DNA of 64,000 nucleotides. Source: Cylindrodendrum hubeiense. Taxonomy: Eukaryota; Ascomycota; Sordariomycetes; Hypocreales; Nectriaceae. The notes beneath the pieces are model-generated. The model saw only the letters and a program-made list of their open reading frames with translations. It did no database searches and was not told where the DNA came from. The translations under genes and the position numbers were made by a program. Shown in pieces: positions 32,474-43,533 of this stretch; position 1 is the stretch's first letter, and every line of letters begins with the position of its first letter. The DNA lies in the NCBI GenBank assembly GCA_014621425.1, contig JAANBB010000009.1, positions 62,001-126,000 on the forward strand, given 5' to 3'.

Positions 32474-34461
32474 GGGTGAGGATATGATGTGGATGTATTC
32501 ACAGGAATGTGCAGGATCAGACCCAGACCAGTCGATATTAAAAATTACGAGTACTCATGTTTCCCATCTGGTTAGACCCCAGACCCCCGGCGACTGATTC
32601 TGGATCTGGATCCCCGCAACCCCCTCAATCTTGCTCCCCTGCTCGAGATGGCGAATCAACATGGATGAATTATCAACAATTTGGGGCCTCAATTCTTCAC
32701 ATGTCTATATCAAGAACCAAGCATAGACGTTATCAATGCATATGGTCGACACCCGAGACACCTGAGTCGAAACCTGTTGTCTTCAAGATCGATCCGCGGT
32801 ACTTTAGGTCCCCAGCAACGGCTGGCCATGGTTCAAATTGGAGCTGAACAAGTCGGGACAAAGTTGCGAATCCCCACGGGGGGGCGATACCATTACTACT
32901 TTGTACTTAGCAGCATATGCAAACATCAGGAGAGTGCGATACCGGGACCCAGGGCCATATGGGATGCGAAAAAGGGCAGGGGTGTGGGTCATAGAGGTTG
33001 CATGCGACGTTATCTCACCGGAAACCCGCGAATCCTTCACCTCAGCTTCCCGCGGATGCTCCGAGTTTTGCGAGATGTCATAATTTACAGACAGCGTCGT
33101 TATATAAGTGCTTTTTCAAAAAGGCCTTTGCGGCACAGGTGGGTCTATACCCTGTGCCCCGTTTCGTCGACATGCCCGGCACGAATGAGATATCGGGGAC
33201 TCGTCAGGGTCCGCATTTGCTGACGCCCCATTAATCCCGCACTACAGAGGGGCGTCCTCCAAAGGGGCATTCTCCAGAATGGTATGGCATTCTCCAGGTT
33301 ATCTCCTCCGCTCGGACGCATTTTATGATCCCGATAACCTGGGAAGAGCACGGTGATCGGGGCGCCAGGACTTGGCGTGCCTCGAACTCCTTTCAGCCTG
33401 ATTGATTAAGGATATCGCAGCCTGTAGGACTTTGATATCCAGATACCCAGCTAATGAGAGGATTGAGAACCTGGTTGCAATCTCCAGACGCAGGCACAAT
33501 CTCCAGACACTTGCCACAATCCTCAGACACTTGCCACAATCCGCAGATGCCGACCAAGATTTTGTTGAGGAGTATGCTTCTGTCATCGCATCCGGCCAGC
33601 GTGTTCAGCTTGCTCCGTCGTATCTTTAGCAGCAGGTTATTGCTTTTTAACTTTGAAACCTCTCGAGTCCTCACGAGACACGATGTCATATTTGGTAGGC
33701 CTAGAATCACTTGGCGAGGGAGAGTGGACGATGGTGGACACGAGGTACACGAAACGGCCGACAGCAGTCCATCCAATAACCTGCCAAGGGCCTCGCGAGA
33801 AATCTTCATCGCCCACTGTGGCGCGTCGACGCGCATATGACGTCTCTCTTTGAGTGGGTCAATTTCTGTAACATCTCGGCGAAAGAGGGTCTCATTCATG
33901 CAAGTGCAAGGAATTCAGCTAGCTCGAGGCATCTTCAGCGGCGCAACTTCCTCTCATCATCAGCTCCACGCCTGTCGAGAACTTCAAATGTATCATAAAT
34001 GATCAGTTGGTTCTGAGAATGAGCATGTAAAATCACCGCTAAACTTCAAAGACTTCCCCTTAACCCCTAAACGGCTGTAACCCGAGCTGCGTGTAGCATT
34101 TGAGTTTCTCGGAGCCCAATCTGTACGATGCGTTCATGGTTGATCCCTACGTGCCCACGATTACGCCACGGGAATCTGATCCCCGCCACCTCTCAACGGC
34201 CATGCAGGGCATATTACTGGTTGTTGAGCGGCCAGCGATCTACAGCCCCATCAGCGGCACCTCCCTTCCACGGCCGCCCAGATCCCGCGTCGGATCTGAA
34301 TCCGGGCCGCATGCGTTATATGTCAAAGTATCTCCCGTTCCTCGCATCGATTCATCCTCGGATGATTCTGATGTTGACACTCTGCCACTGTTACTTGTAA
34401 AGCATATGGTCTTGTGATTCTTGAAAGCATTCAAGTGAGGCTTAACGGTACAACAAGCTGC
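32474..34461. other. Gene-free stretch with short imperfect repeats
   Basis: About 2 kb without a supported gene. It includes short imperfect repeats of a CAGACACTTGCCACAATC-type unit at 33484-33550 and palindrome-like GGGGCATTCTCCAGA/GGCATTCTCCAG repeats at 33263-33300. It may contain promoters of the flanking genes and old transposon debris, but no element could be named. Confidence 0.35.
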
Positions 34462-36282
34462 ATGATGAAGTTCTACGTCGCGATTTGCGCTTTTGCGCTC
34501 TTGTTGAGGAGTTCAGTCGCACAAGACGATCTGATGTCGTCGCTTCCAACGTGCGCTGTGAGTTTTCCTGTGCCCACTCATGCTTGACACTATGTAATTA
34601 GCTCCTGATACTGATACCTTTCGACTCCAAGGTCCAATGTTTCGAACAGAGTGTTTCCACTTCCTCTTGTTCTTCTTCAGACATCGCATGCCTCTGCGTC
34701 GATGCCGATTTCATGGCTGCCGCGCAGGGCTGTCAGGCTCTAAACTGCACCATCAAGGAGATCCTGAGTATGTTTACCCCTCTAACTACGCATCATGCTG
34801 TCCATGAACCTATTTAAATCAAGTATTATGATCTGACTCAAGTTTAGCATCCACCAACGCCACGCTGGCAGCCTGTGGCGTAGCTCCGGGTAGTCAAACG
34901 GCTACCGTCATCGCCATCCCAGCAGCATTCGGATCGTTCGCGATCCTCTTGGTTTTGATTCGCATTTTCGGTCGCATTTATATTACAAAAATTGACTTGG
35001 ACTGGGATGACTACTTGATCGTGGCCGCGGTGGTGAGTTGCCACAAGAATCTCTTCAATCGCTCTGGTTTAATGCATCACTAACACCTTCTTGTGCAGGT
35101 ATTCGCTAGCGTATTGAATTTTGTATGCTTTCCCAGTAAGTCCCATCGCTATATTAGCCTATCCGCTGTGAAGCATTTGCTAACATTAGATTTAGTGGCC
35201 TATCACGGAATGGGAAGGGACTTTTGGACAATATCATTTCCCAATATCGACATGACTTTGAAGGTACGCAACACTCAACGATCCATGTTCAGGTACCTGA
35301 AGTACGTGTATTAACAAGTCACCCAAGCTTCTTTATGTTGCCGAGATCTTTTACATGGTTGCCGAAATGCTTGTCCAAATGTCATTGTTGGCGTTTTATA
35401 TCCGTGTTTTCCCGGGAGCCTCTGTCTTCGTCAGGAGGTCTTCTTGGACCCTAATGGTCATCGTGGGATGTTTCGGCATCGCAAACACATGTGCGATGAT
35501 CTTTCAATGCACCCCAATTCCATTTTTCTGGACTGGCTGGGCTGGTGAAACGAAAGGAAAATGCATCAACATCAACCTTTTCTCGTGGATCCGCGCCGCC
35601 GTCGAGATTGCCATCGACGTGGCTATTATATCTCTACCTCTCCCGAGCGTCATCAAACTGCAAATGAACTGGAAGAAGAAGTTCCAGGTTCTTTTGATGT
35701 TTATGCTTGGATTTGTGTACGTTGAATTTTCTCGCTTTGGTCGCATGAGGCCGACAGTCCTCTGGATTAAGATGGCTTTTTCTGGAGTTTCAGTTGCTAA
35801 CCAGTATTCAGTATTACGATCATCAGCATTTTACGACTCCAATCTCTTATTCAGTTCTCAAAGACTTCCAACCCAACCTGTAAGTTCCATATCTGGAGAG
35901 CCCAGTGTCATTATTTGAAGGTTGTAGCTTACCAGTGCATTTTACAGATGATAACTCGCCAGCCATATATTGGAGTGTGCTCGAATGTGACATGTTCATC
36001 ATTTGCGCCTGCATGCCTGCCATTCGTTCAGTCCTCTCAAGACTCGCACCCGAGTTCTTCGGCACAAATCCCAAGATGAGCTATCCCTCAACAGATGGAT
36101 ACTACCGCCACCAAGGCTCCAAGGAGGACTCCAAACAACAATCGTCTCATCAAATGAGCAATCTCAGTAACTCAGGGAAGATTGTGAGGAGTGTTAATGT
36201 GGATGTGCGTCGTGAACAAATGACTGCATCTGACGAAGAGCTTGTATACCCGCCACGGCATTACTACCTGTCTGACAGTTGA
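34462..36282 (+). CDS. CFEM-domain Pth11-like seven-TM receptor
   Basis: Putative plasma-membrane receptor of 437 residues. Eight exons: 34462-34557, 34632-34767, 34848-35032, 35099-35135, 35196-35263, 35328-35716, 35812-35879 and 35948-36282. A signal peptide (MMKFYVAICAFALLLRSSVA) is followed by a CFEM module with the expected Cys series (PTCA, VQCFEQS, CSSSDIACLC, GCQALNC). Seven hydrophobic segments follow, with Pth11-family marks such as LDWDDYLIVAA, WSVLECD and TIISILRLQSL, then a Ser/Gln-rich cytoplasmic tail. Characterised relatives sense surface or host cues in Magnaporthe; the ligand here is unknown. Exon 5 could begin at 35190 instead of 35196 in the same frame; I preferred 35196 for its branch-site distance. 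Confidence 0.88.
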
Positions 36283-36883
36283 GTGGATTTAAAGTCAGTA
36301 TTGTGTGTAAACATGAACGATTAAACCTTTGTTTTTCAGATATATAAAGAGGGTTGGTTTTATGGTGGTCATAAAGCTATATATAAACACTTCTTGCGGT
36401 TACGAATAAGGCTGCGTACTCTCGTATATTGCTATGAGAGAAGGATAGACAGGGTCTTACAGGGCGGCAATAGATACTAGATCTTTAGAAGTAATTTTCT
36501 ATCAAAATTTCAGAAAGACAGAAGTACATAGTTGATCGATCCAGTGTGTCATTCCTATCTCAAGTGAGGAACTAGTTGCTTCCCGCTCACCATGTTTTAT
36601 CTTATCCATCCTATCCTCGCTCCTATACTATCTAAAGATCATATACATACATATTTCAGGAGGCTGTCAGTCAAATTTTATGAGTTGTTGTCTTTATGAC
36701 ATGAAATACACAGGTATACAAAGCAGAAAGTATGTCACGGTCCCCGTGACAATACGATGTATGGACATTGAGTAATCAACAGAATAATATACAGCTGCAT
36801 CATAGCTTATAAGGGCTAAGGTCGTACTCTTTGACAGTTACTTGTCCTTTTTCTCGTCTTTTCTCATTCATATTCATTCTATT
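36283..36883. other. Intergenic, no gene recognised
   Basis: AT-rich convergent 3' region between the receptor gene and the small unknown gene on the opposite strand. Nothing further is supported. Confidence 0.4.
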
Positions 36884-37499
36884 CTAGAACGTTTGGAGAA
36901 ATTCGTTGATAAACCTGCCCCCCAGCTTGGAAATCTTCTCGATAGTGTCACTGGCCCCAAATTTGTCAGCCAACGCCTTGGCCTGGTCAGCTACCGGCGC
37001 TCGAACGGTGGCAACCATAAACCGGTGCTACTTGCGTTAGCACCTAAGTTGTAAATATCCACTAGTTAAATCGTATTGCTCTTACCTGGGCGGGACGATT
37101 GTCTTCATCGTGGAGGCATACCCAGCGGTTTTTGCCGGTTGAGTCGCTTTGGCCGTACTGAAATCTATCATTTATACTCACAATAAATTTATCTCGGATA
37201 ATGTTAGAACATCATAGTTCATCAATGAAGCTGGGAAGTAAGGATTTACCTCCTTCCTTCCTCCCACCCGGGAGATTGCCGATATAGTCACCGGACACTT
37301 CATCCTTATAAAACCTATCTTGGATATAAAGCAGCACGTCGGCATTTCCTTTGGACTGATTCCGAGCCCTGACAATGTAGTACCTAGCAGTTTTGTCTCT
37401 GAGATGTTGTGACCACTGGATATCTAGCGCTGAGAATTCGGCCTCTTCATCATAGGCAGGAATTACAAGTACATCGTCGTGCTCGGGGATAGAAGTCAT
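36884..37499 (-). CDS. Small hypothetical protein, three exons
   Basis: Not recognised. Exons are 37499-37250, 37192-37086 and 37027-36884, coding for 166 residues. Splicing joins GGRKEG to DKFIVSINDRFQYGQ and RPAQ to HRFMVATVRAPVADQ; phases close and the product has balanced, globular-looking composition. The first intron uses a GTAAAT donor and a CCGAG acceptor with a CTAAC branch; an acceptor nearer the next AG would break the frame. No signal peptide, no TM segment. The middle part (RYYIVRARNQ ... YIQDRF) and the C-terminal helix (AKALADKFGASDTIEKISKL) show no motif I can place. Existence as a gene is supported by splice and frame consistency only. Confidence 0.6.
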
Positions 37500-38115
37500 C
37501 TTGGTAGGTGATGGTACAGCGAGGTAATGCGGATAAAGGCTGAGAGGCAATATGGGGATGAGTGGTTGCGATTTGGTTGTAGTGATGTCAGAAATAGAGA
37601 AGGTGGGCCTTGGATGCGGAGGTCTTTAAGTCAACTTCCTTTCGTTTACCGAAGGAATAATCCATACCAATCTCCAGTACCACTCCAGTTGGTGACATTT
37701 CAGCCGCCAGATAAGCTTGTTCTAGTTCGTTGAGATATACGCCCGTTGAGGGGTGACTTCGTTGAGTCTTTGTCATAGTGAGGCTTGGCCAATGATAGAA
37801 GTCAATTCATACCACGAGTACGACGCTTGCTTTTCGCGGCGCAGTAGCACGCATCTCAACAGTTATGAGACGCTAGCAGTTCTTTGCCCGACCACTAGCA
37901 TTGGCTAAGGGCCCTACGAACCAAGACATCACCTATAAAGACACGTGTTGTGAGACATCTAACAAAAAATACAGCCAATGGAGCCTGATAAAAGAGGGAC
38001 CGCAGGTGTAAATCCAATACCTGAGAGGATAGTAATCGCAAGCGAAAGGATGTACTCTATGGGTTCGTAGCTGAGGGGCAGATAACTATCGGCTTCAACC
38101 TCTGGCAATATTCTT
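37500..38115. other. Intergenic, one short open frame
   Basis: Upstream of the small unknown gene and downstream of the TauD-type gene. A 62-codon minus-strand frame (37776-37588, starting MTKTQRSHPS) begins with ATG but shows no family or splice support. Confidence 0.35.
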
Positions 38116-39432
38116 CTAATACTCCCCAATCTTTGTCGGGCCTTCCCACATTGAGACCAAGATTTGCCTATCACCCTCCCATGGTTCTCGGCCATGTGAT
38201 ACTTGGAAGTTATCAACGAAAAGAAGATCGCCCTCCTCAAGGACAACATAAATCTCCTCATTATCAATAACATCAATCAGTGCATCTAAGTACTGCCGCG
38301 GGATGGGTGTCTCGTCGCCATAAGCAGAAGGCAAGTCTTTTGAAGTTAGTGGTGACCGGTAAAATACATCGAATACTCACAAGTCATGCCATCACGTCCA
38401 ATGTGCGGCGGATCGAGAGCCCCAATATCTCGGGTGATCCCGTGCCTCCCAACAAGTCCATTAAACCATGTGGGTCTTCCGCTCGATGGTGCTCTTCGAA
38501 GGCCTGTTAAAAAATTTGATCAGCACTGTTGGAATCCGATGTCGTGCTCCGTCATGAGCTCATGTAGCCTACCAGGTATATGCTGTGTCAACTCAAGACT
38601 GTCGTCCTCCAACCATCTAAAGTCAGACGTCAATTTTAGAACCTGCTTCTCTGCTTTCTGTTGCTTCGTTGCATCGTCATCGTCGGGAAGAAATTCCTGA
38701 CCGAAGCTATACTTTCCCGCCCAGTTGAACGCATTGACTTTACTCTCTTTCCCAGGCGCCCGGAAGAGCATTTTCATGCTCAGCCCGCGCTTGTGAATCT
38801 CATCCACGAGCTCTGGGACTCCAGTGGAAACCTTTTCAAATAAGTTGGCGCTATGCGCGATAGGTGTCGCACCGCCTATAAGTCCGAATTTGTTAGATCA
38901 ATATGGACTCAGTGAATGGTAGACATGAAAATACCCCACCTTTCGCTGCCTTCTTGACACAATAGAAATGAATGTTGGATGGGAAACGCGTATAGCGGGA
39001 GTACTGAGTTTATCAATCAATTTAAGCCATTCGCATGACGATATGTGCATCGCAAACCTCATTGTGTTGGTAAAACCGAGTCAATGGCGAGCCTTCATTT
39101 GCGGTCCAGACATGGGTTGCGACTGGAGTTCTCTTGCCAGCCAGCCCAATTTGCTCAAACGCCCGAAAGCCACGTCCATCTTCGGCTGCAGAAACAAGGT
39201 CAGAGAATGATTGTGCGGAAGCATGGCCAAATCCGCGAAATAGCACTGCGCCATGACGATCTAGGAGTTCTTGAAGCCTTCCCGATTCCCCCAGAGCTCG
39301 GAGCGCTGCAGCGGATTCGCTAACAGCCGGCGGTTCTTGTTGGGACGATTTGACTTGAAGGCCAAGGGGGAACGCATTGTCGTAGTATATACGAGAATCG
39401 GGAATCTCAAAGGGCTCAAAAGTTACTGCCAT
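38116..39432 (-). CDS. TauD/TfdA-family 2-oxoglutarate dioxygenase
   Basis: Non-haem iron oxygenase of 361 residues. Exons are 39432-39058, 39003-38940, 38875-38573, 38503-38381 and 38336-38116; all phases close. The first intron follows directly after HNE, the proximal iron ligands (His123, Glu125 in FYQHNE), and continues YSRYTRFPSNIHFYC. The distal His is in FVDNFQVSHGREPW near the C-terminus, with an Arg downstream for 2-oxoglutarate. Typical family stretches also appear: TWFNGLVGRHG, RDGMTYLPSAYGD and EEGDLLFVDN. In fungi this group includes clavaminate-synthase-like and sulfonate or taurine oxygenases, so the substrate is open. The first intron donor is GTTTGC and the second GTGGGG, both less usual. 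Confidence 0.9.
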
Positions 39433-40209
39433 TTTACCGACAAATTAGGAGGTAAGCATAATGACCCCGGGAAGAAATGAGATGGGACACAAAACTAGGT
39501 TACACTCTGGTTTCTCCGCACTTAGGTGCCTAGCCGGAAATGTCATTTTCCGATACGCATGCGAAGATGCAAAGAGGCCAATCATTATGAGGGTATTGAT
39601 GTCACGGCACACTCCGTACAAAGCACGCCATCATGAGTTGTAACTGAATAACGAAAGTTTATGGATCTACATGCAACTGCTTCAACCTCAATAATTTTGG
39701 CTTGGGATTGTGAGCGGGCAGGGGAGGCGGTGAACTTTTCAACTCGGATAATTCTGGGAATGCTCCATTAGGTGCGCAAGATTTATTTCTGATACATAGC
39801 TCGATTAAGGCTCATTGTAAGAATACAAGGAAAAGGGGCTGCTGATACGAGTCTGAAGCCCGGCAGGACTCCCAAGCTGAGCTTTGTCTTTGAAGGTGAA
39901 CTTAGCTACCTGACTATGCCATGCCTACTTTTCAACATCACTATAGGATAATCATGACACAGGTACACATTGCCACTACTAGTATCGACGTTCACGTCCG
40001 GTCTGTTGCCAATACTTCACAGAACTATTACACATACTATTATACTGGTCAAAAGAGCTGGATGATCGCATTCCACCGTTTGTAACTACCAGAGATATTG
40101 TATCCGCCAGACATTTTTTCCACGCTTGGGATCACGACTACCGTTTGATAATGTAGCATAGCGCTAGGTACCTCTGAGTCCAAAAATCAAGAATATCAGC
40201 AAAAAGATA
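39433..40209. other. Intergenic, no gene recognised
   Basis: Upstream of the TauD-type gene. No coding frame with support. Should hold that gene's promoter; no distinctive motif was identified. Confidence 0.4.
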
Positions 40210-40329
40210 ACATACAACAGCGAGGATTCCCCGGTCGTCACCGACCCGAGTACTAATTCGCCGCTTCTCAGCTTGACTAGGGGAGAGCGGACGGGATCCC
40301 GTCATTTTCTAAGAGCTATGGTCGTATGT
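40210..40329 (-). rRNA. 5S rRNA copy, probably defective
   Basis: Reads on the minus strand as ACATACGACCATAG through TTGTATGT, with the internal promoter region TTAGTACTCGGGTCGGTGACG. It has one extra G (AAAATGACGGG against AAAATACGGG in the plus-strand copy at 42795) and C to T and G to A type differences near its 3' end. A run of Ts follows on the transcribed strand after a GTTATC interruption. Probably a pseudogene or divergent paralogue. Confidence 0.75.
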
Positions 40330-40358
40330 GCTGGTTGAGCCACTGATTGAGGTCAAGT

Positions 40359-40382
40359 CCACAGGAATCTAGATTCCTGTGG
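40359..40382. repeat. Perfect 24-bp palindrome
   Basis: CCACAGGAATCT followed directly by its reverse complement AGATTCCTGTGG, with no spacer. It sits midway between the two minus-strand 5S copies. Candidate hairpin or binding site for a dimeric protein; function unknown. Confidence 0.9.
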
Positions 40383-40410
40383 TGGCAAAAAGGAACAAGG
40401 AGGCAAAAAA

Positions 40411-40529
40411 ACATACAACAGTGGGGATTCCCCGGTCGTCACCGACCCGAGTACTAATCCACCGCTTCTCAGCTTGACTAGGGGAGAGCGGACGGATCCC
40501 GTATTTTCTTAAGAGCTATGGTCGTATGT
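40411..40529 (-). rRNA. 5S rRNA copy with compensating indels, probably defective
   Basis: Second minus-strand copy, about 200 bp from the first in the same orientation. Relative to the plus-strand copy it has an inserted A (CTTAAGAAAA) and a missing C (GGGATCCGTCC), giving the same 119-nt length. The inserted and lost bases fall in stems or loops near the 5' third, so folding is probably impaired. A T-run follows on the transcribed strand. Confidence 0.78.
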
Positions 40530-40960
40530 GCTAGTGAGAGCCAATGTTTGAGTAGATAATGGCCAATTCTATGGCGCAGATAGGGACAAATCCCCTGCTT
40601 TGCCCTCCAAGCACTAACCAATAAAAGATTAGCTTCAGATAGCGGGAAGCCTTTTCGACCGCATGAGGATATGTGAACTTGGTGCAGCATCAATAAGAAC
40701 TCGTCGAGCGATATAGTACTGCAGACTCTGACATACAACATGCAGTCCCTAGACGAAGGTATATCCCAGCCCATTAAAGTGAGCATAATTATTGGATGTG
40801 TGGCGCTGGCGATTTTAGAAGCTACGTTACACAGTGTACGCTGGCCACCATCCCAGTCCTTAGTCGACTGGTCGTAGAGCCGTTGGTGATGAAATTTTCG
40901 GTTGTTGGTAACGAGATGTACTAAATGTATGACGCTGAATAGGGCCGGAACCCGCATCAT
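40478..40960 (-). other. Unassigned 160-codon open frame, partly over a 5S copy
   Basis: ATG-started minus-strand frame (MMRVPALFSVIHLV). The first 140 or so codons look protein-like; the last stretch runs through the end of the 5S copy at 40411-40529, so the natural end of any protein is lost there. It lies just downstream of the NmrA-like gene. It may be a gene fragment truncated by 5S insertion, or chance. No family is recognised. Confidence 0.3.
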
Positions 40961-40964
40961 GAAT

Positions 40965-42174
40965 TTATTTAGAAAAATGTGTCTGGAAGAACTCCTTCAG
41001 TGTAAGCAGTTTTACATCCTCCCGATTTCCACCTTGAGCTGAGATAGCTGCCTGCTTCAGCTCAAATGCCACCGCCGTGCTATTAGGTGTGCCGTAGTAA
41101 CATCCACCTGAATGCTGGCAAAGACCGAACATCCCTCGGACAGTAACCAGAAACCTATCGTCGTGGGTCTCGATGGACCTCCAGTCCTCAATGGGCACAA
41201 AACGAGCCTTTTTGCCAGTTACTGCGTGAGGTGGTTAGCATATTTTCCACAGAATGATCAACCTGTACTGGTCCAGTGACATACCTTCCTGTAAATCTTT
41301 GGCTACATCGCTCAGAGATCGAGGTTGACTGAAGCCTTGGATAAACATGCCGTTGTAATTATCTGGCTTTAGAAACACGCCATGCACGTAGTCGCCAAAG
41401 TCGGCGCCGATAGCCGCAAGAGGGGCTTCGTCATTACCGCCCCAGTGAGGCCATTTGAGTGTCAAGTACCCATCCTCATCTGGGAAGTAGGGGAGACCGC
41501 CGAAAAGACTAGCAATATCTTTATCAAGAAAGTTCTCCATGTACCAACCTGGGCTGACGACCACAACACTGCTGAAAGAGTCCTTGGATCTTGCGTATTG
41601 GGCGATGGCGTATTTCTCTACGTCGTTGGTTAGCGATGACCTCAATGTTCCCGATAGTTGGAAAACCAATGGGGATGAACAATGGGGGAGATTTTGCATA
41701 CCATCGAAACATTCGACGGGTATTTCGCCGTTGGTAATATTGGATGCAGAGGCCAGGCCACTGTAGACGAAGTAGTTAACGCCTACTTCCACGGCAGCAT
41801 CAACAACATCCTTTCCAATGTCTGTCTCACTCGGCCCACCCTTCTGCCCAACAGCCTAAAAATGAATTAATATTTACCGTACCGGGATGTGACCGCTCCA
41901 TTAACGAGATACATACTGGATCGTCAGAATTGGTATTGATGAAAACACCCCAGCTCCCAGCAAAGGCAGAAATCAGCTCTTCTTTCTTGAATCCATCGGC
42001 CTTGACCACTTCTGCGCCAGCAGCTGCGAGAGCCTTGGCTGCTTCCGACTCGGGATTTCGCGAAATGGCCCGTACTTTGAAGATGCCGGATTGGTCGCGT
42101 AACAGAGAGCGCACAACGCTTCCTCCCTGAGCACCCGTGGCACCATAAACGGTCACTAATTTCGTGGCTGACAT
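40965..42174 (-). CDS. NmrA-like NAD(P)-binding protein
   Basis: Atypical short-chain dehydrogenase-fold protein of 361 residues. Exons are 42174-41917, 41855-41285 and 41221-40965; phases close. The dinucleotide-binding glycine motif is [14 protein letters not shown] (residues 8-21). [11 protein letters not shown] and [19 protein letters not shown] match the usual NmrA/HSCARG layout. The C-terminal substrate-like domain includes [20 protein letters not shown]. Family members act as redox sensors controlling GATA factors or as isoflavone-reductase-like enzymes; which applies here is unknown. The Tyr/Lys catalytic pair of classical SDRs is not evident, favouring the sensor type. The plus-strand 5S gene lies about 620 bp upstream. 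Confidence 0.88.
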
Positions 42175-42794
42175 TGCACGTTGTTTGGCAATATAGAATC
42201 GACAGCAAGTATATCAGAGGTACTGTTGCAATAGTATCGCGCTGGTGCCGATGATGTGAGTAGGGCGATCTGGGATACATCTGTAACAACTGACAGGGCA
42301 GGCCTTTATATGCAACGTTTGACTTCACAAGCCTATCTAGACCATTTCATATCATGCTTATAAATACATAGCCAAACCATTCCGATTTCTAATCCATAAA
42401 CTAGGCTTAATGTTGTCGTACGCACCATGTACGATAAAAATGCTACGTACGACGGAAGGGAAGAAGCTACCCTAGCGACGCCTTATCTCGGATCCGATTT
42501 ATTAGTTGGGGTAGAGCTAAAAAGGCAAGCGGATTGCCCAACTTGATTAGATAATGCGCTTGGGCAAGATTTCTCGCGCGTCACCTGAGTTAGCTGGTAA
42601 GCCAAAAGAGAAGAAAAGGTGGTAGTATTTGGGCGACTTGATTTTTTTAATCAGGTTAGTATCCCGAGTCCCCGAGTCTTAACTGTGTTCACGTGTTGGG
42701 GCACAGGGAGGGCACCCACAGGTGTCCATCCAACCAGCGATCCCACATCATCCTCCGTGCGTCATTAATAGTCCGTTGTGTGACCGTTACCAGT
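42175..42794. other. Intergenic, no gene recognised
   Basis: Between the divergently oriented NmrA-like gene and the plus-strand 5S gene. No coding frame is supported. Confidence 0.4.
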
Positions 42795-42913
42795 ACATAC
42801 GACCATAGCTCTTAGAAAATACGGGATCCCGTCCGCTCTCCCCTAGTCAAGCTGAGAAGCGGTGGATTAGTACTCGGGTCGGTGACGACCGGGGAATCCC
42901 CACTGTTGTATGT
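42795..42913 (+). rRNA. 5S ribosomal RNA
   Basis: 119-nt sequence with the classic fungal 5S layout: 5' ACATACGACCATAG pairs with 3' TTGTATGT; CGGGATCCCGTCCGCTCTCC follows; the internal pol III promoter region is TTAGTACTCGGGTCGGTGACG; GGGGAATCCCC lies near the end. A TTTTTT terminator follows at once (42913-42918). This is the best preserved of three copies in 2.7 kb and the one most likely to be functional. Dispersed single 5S genes are usual in filamentous ascomycetes. Confidence 0.88.
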
Positions 42914-43533
42914 TTTTTGGATCTTTTTGCCGCGTCTATAATTTTATTTTTGCACTCCTCGATATGGTCAGGTGAATACGTGTCGTGCGATGATGTGCCA
43001 CAAGTTCTGCAGGGCTTTGTTGTGGTAACTCTAGGTCGCAAAGCCTCATGTACACCCAAGCTACCCATGGTAATAACGTTGTCCAGCTGGCCAGAACGTT
43101 AGTGTGTTGAGTGGAGGCAGTTAGAGAGAAATTGACAAGGCACAAAATAGAGAGGACAGTAAATTTGTGGCCTCTAGGTGCTTGGCAAGGCACTAAACTA
43201 CTGGGATTTCTGGCGCTGCTGGCGATGAGGAGTGGGTAGGTACTGGTGTGGTTAGTTGGTGGATGGGGATGGCATGTAGGGTAAGCCTTCGACTCGCAGC
43301 GTAATCAAGAGCTCCGGCAATTGGAGATGATGAATGTTTCCTCATGTATTACGCGTGGATATGGAAGAATATCATGACTATTGGGAATGGTCTCAGAGAT
43401 AAAGAAGGTTTAAAATAATCATCGGGTCAATCCGATCAAGTAGCTTGACATTGTGCTAATCTAAAACAAAACTGGTATCCTATGCGAACTCTCAAAACCA
43501 CGAACAAGTCTTCCACAAGCAAGCGCTATGTAT
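42914..43533. other. Intergenic, no gene recognised
   Basis: Downstream of the 5S gene (T-run terminator at 42913-42918) and downstream of the small Cys-rich gene. No supported coding frame. Confidence 0.4.

Noticed and set aside
33393..33899. A 168-codon minus-strand frame
   Set aside because: Its protein-like look comes from short imperfect DNA repeats (CAGACACTTGCCACAATC units); no homology is suggested.
37588..37776. A 62-codon minus-strand frame (MTKTQRSHPS...)
   Set aside because: It cannot be joined in frame to the small gene downstream and shows no motif; left as unassigned intergenic sequence.
7798..42174. Secondary-metabolite biosynthetic cluster
   Set aside because: There are tailoring-type enzymes (P450, dioxygenases, dehydrogenase) and a regulator but no polyketide synthase, peptide synthetase, terpene cyclase or prenyltransferase, and unrelated STAND genes intervene.
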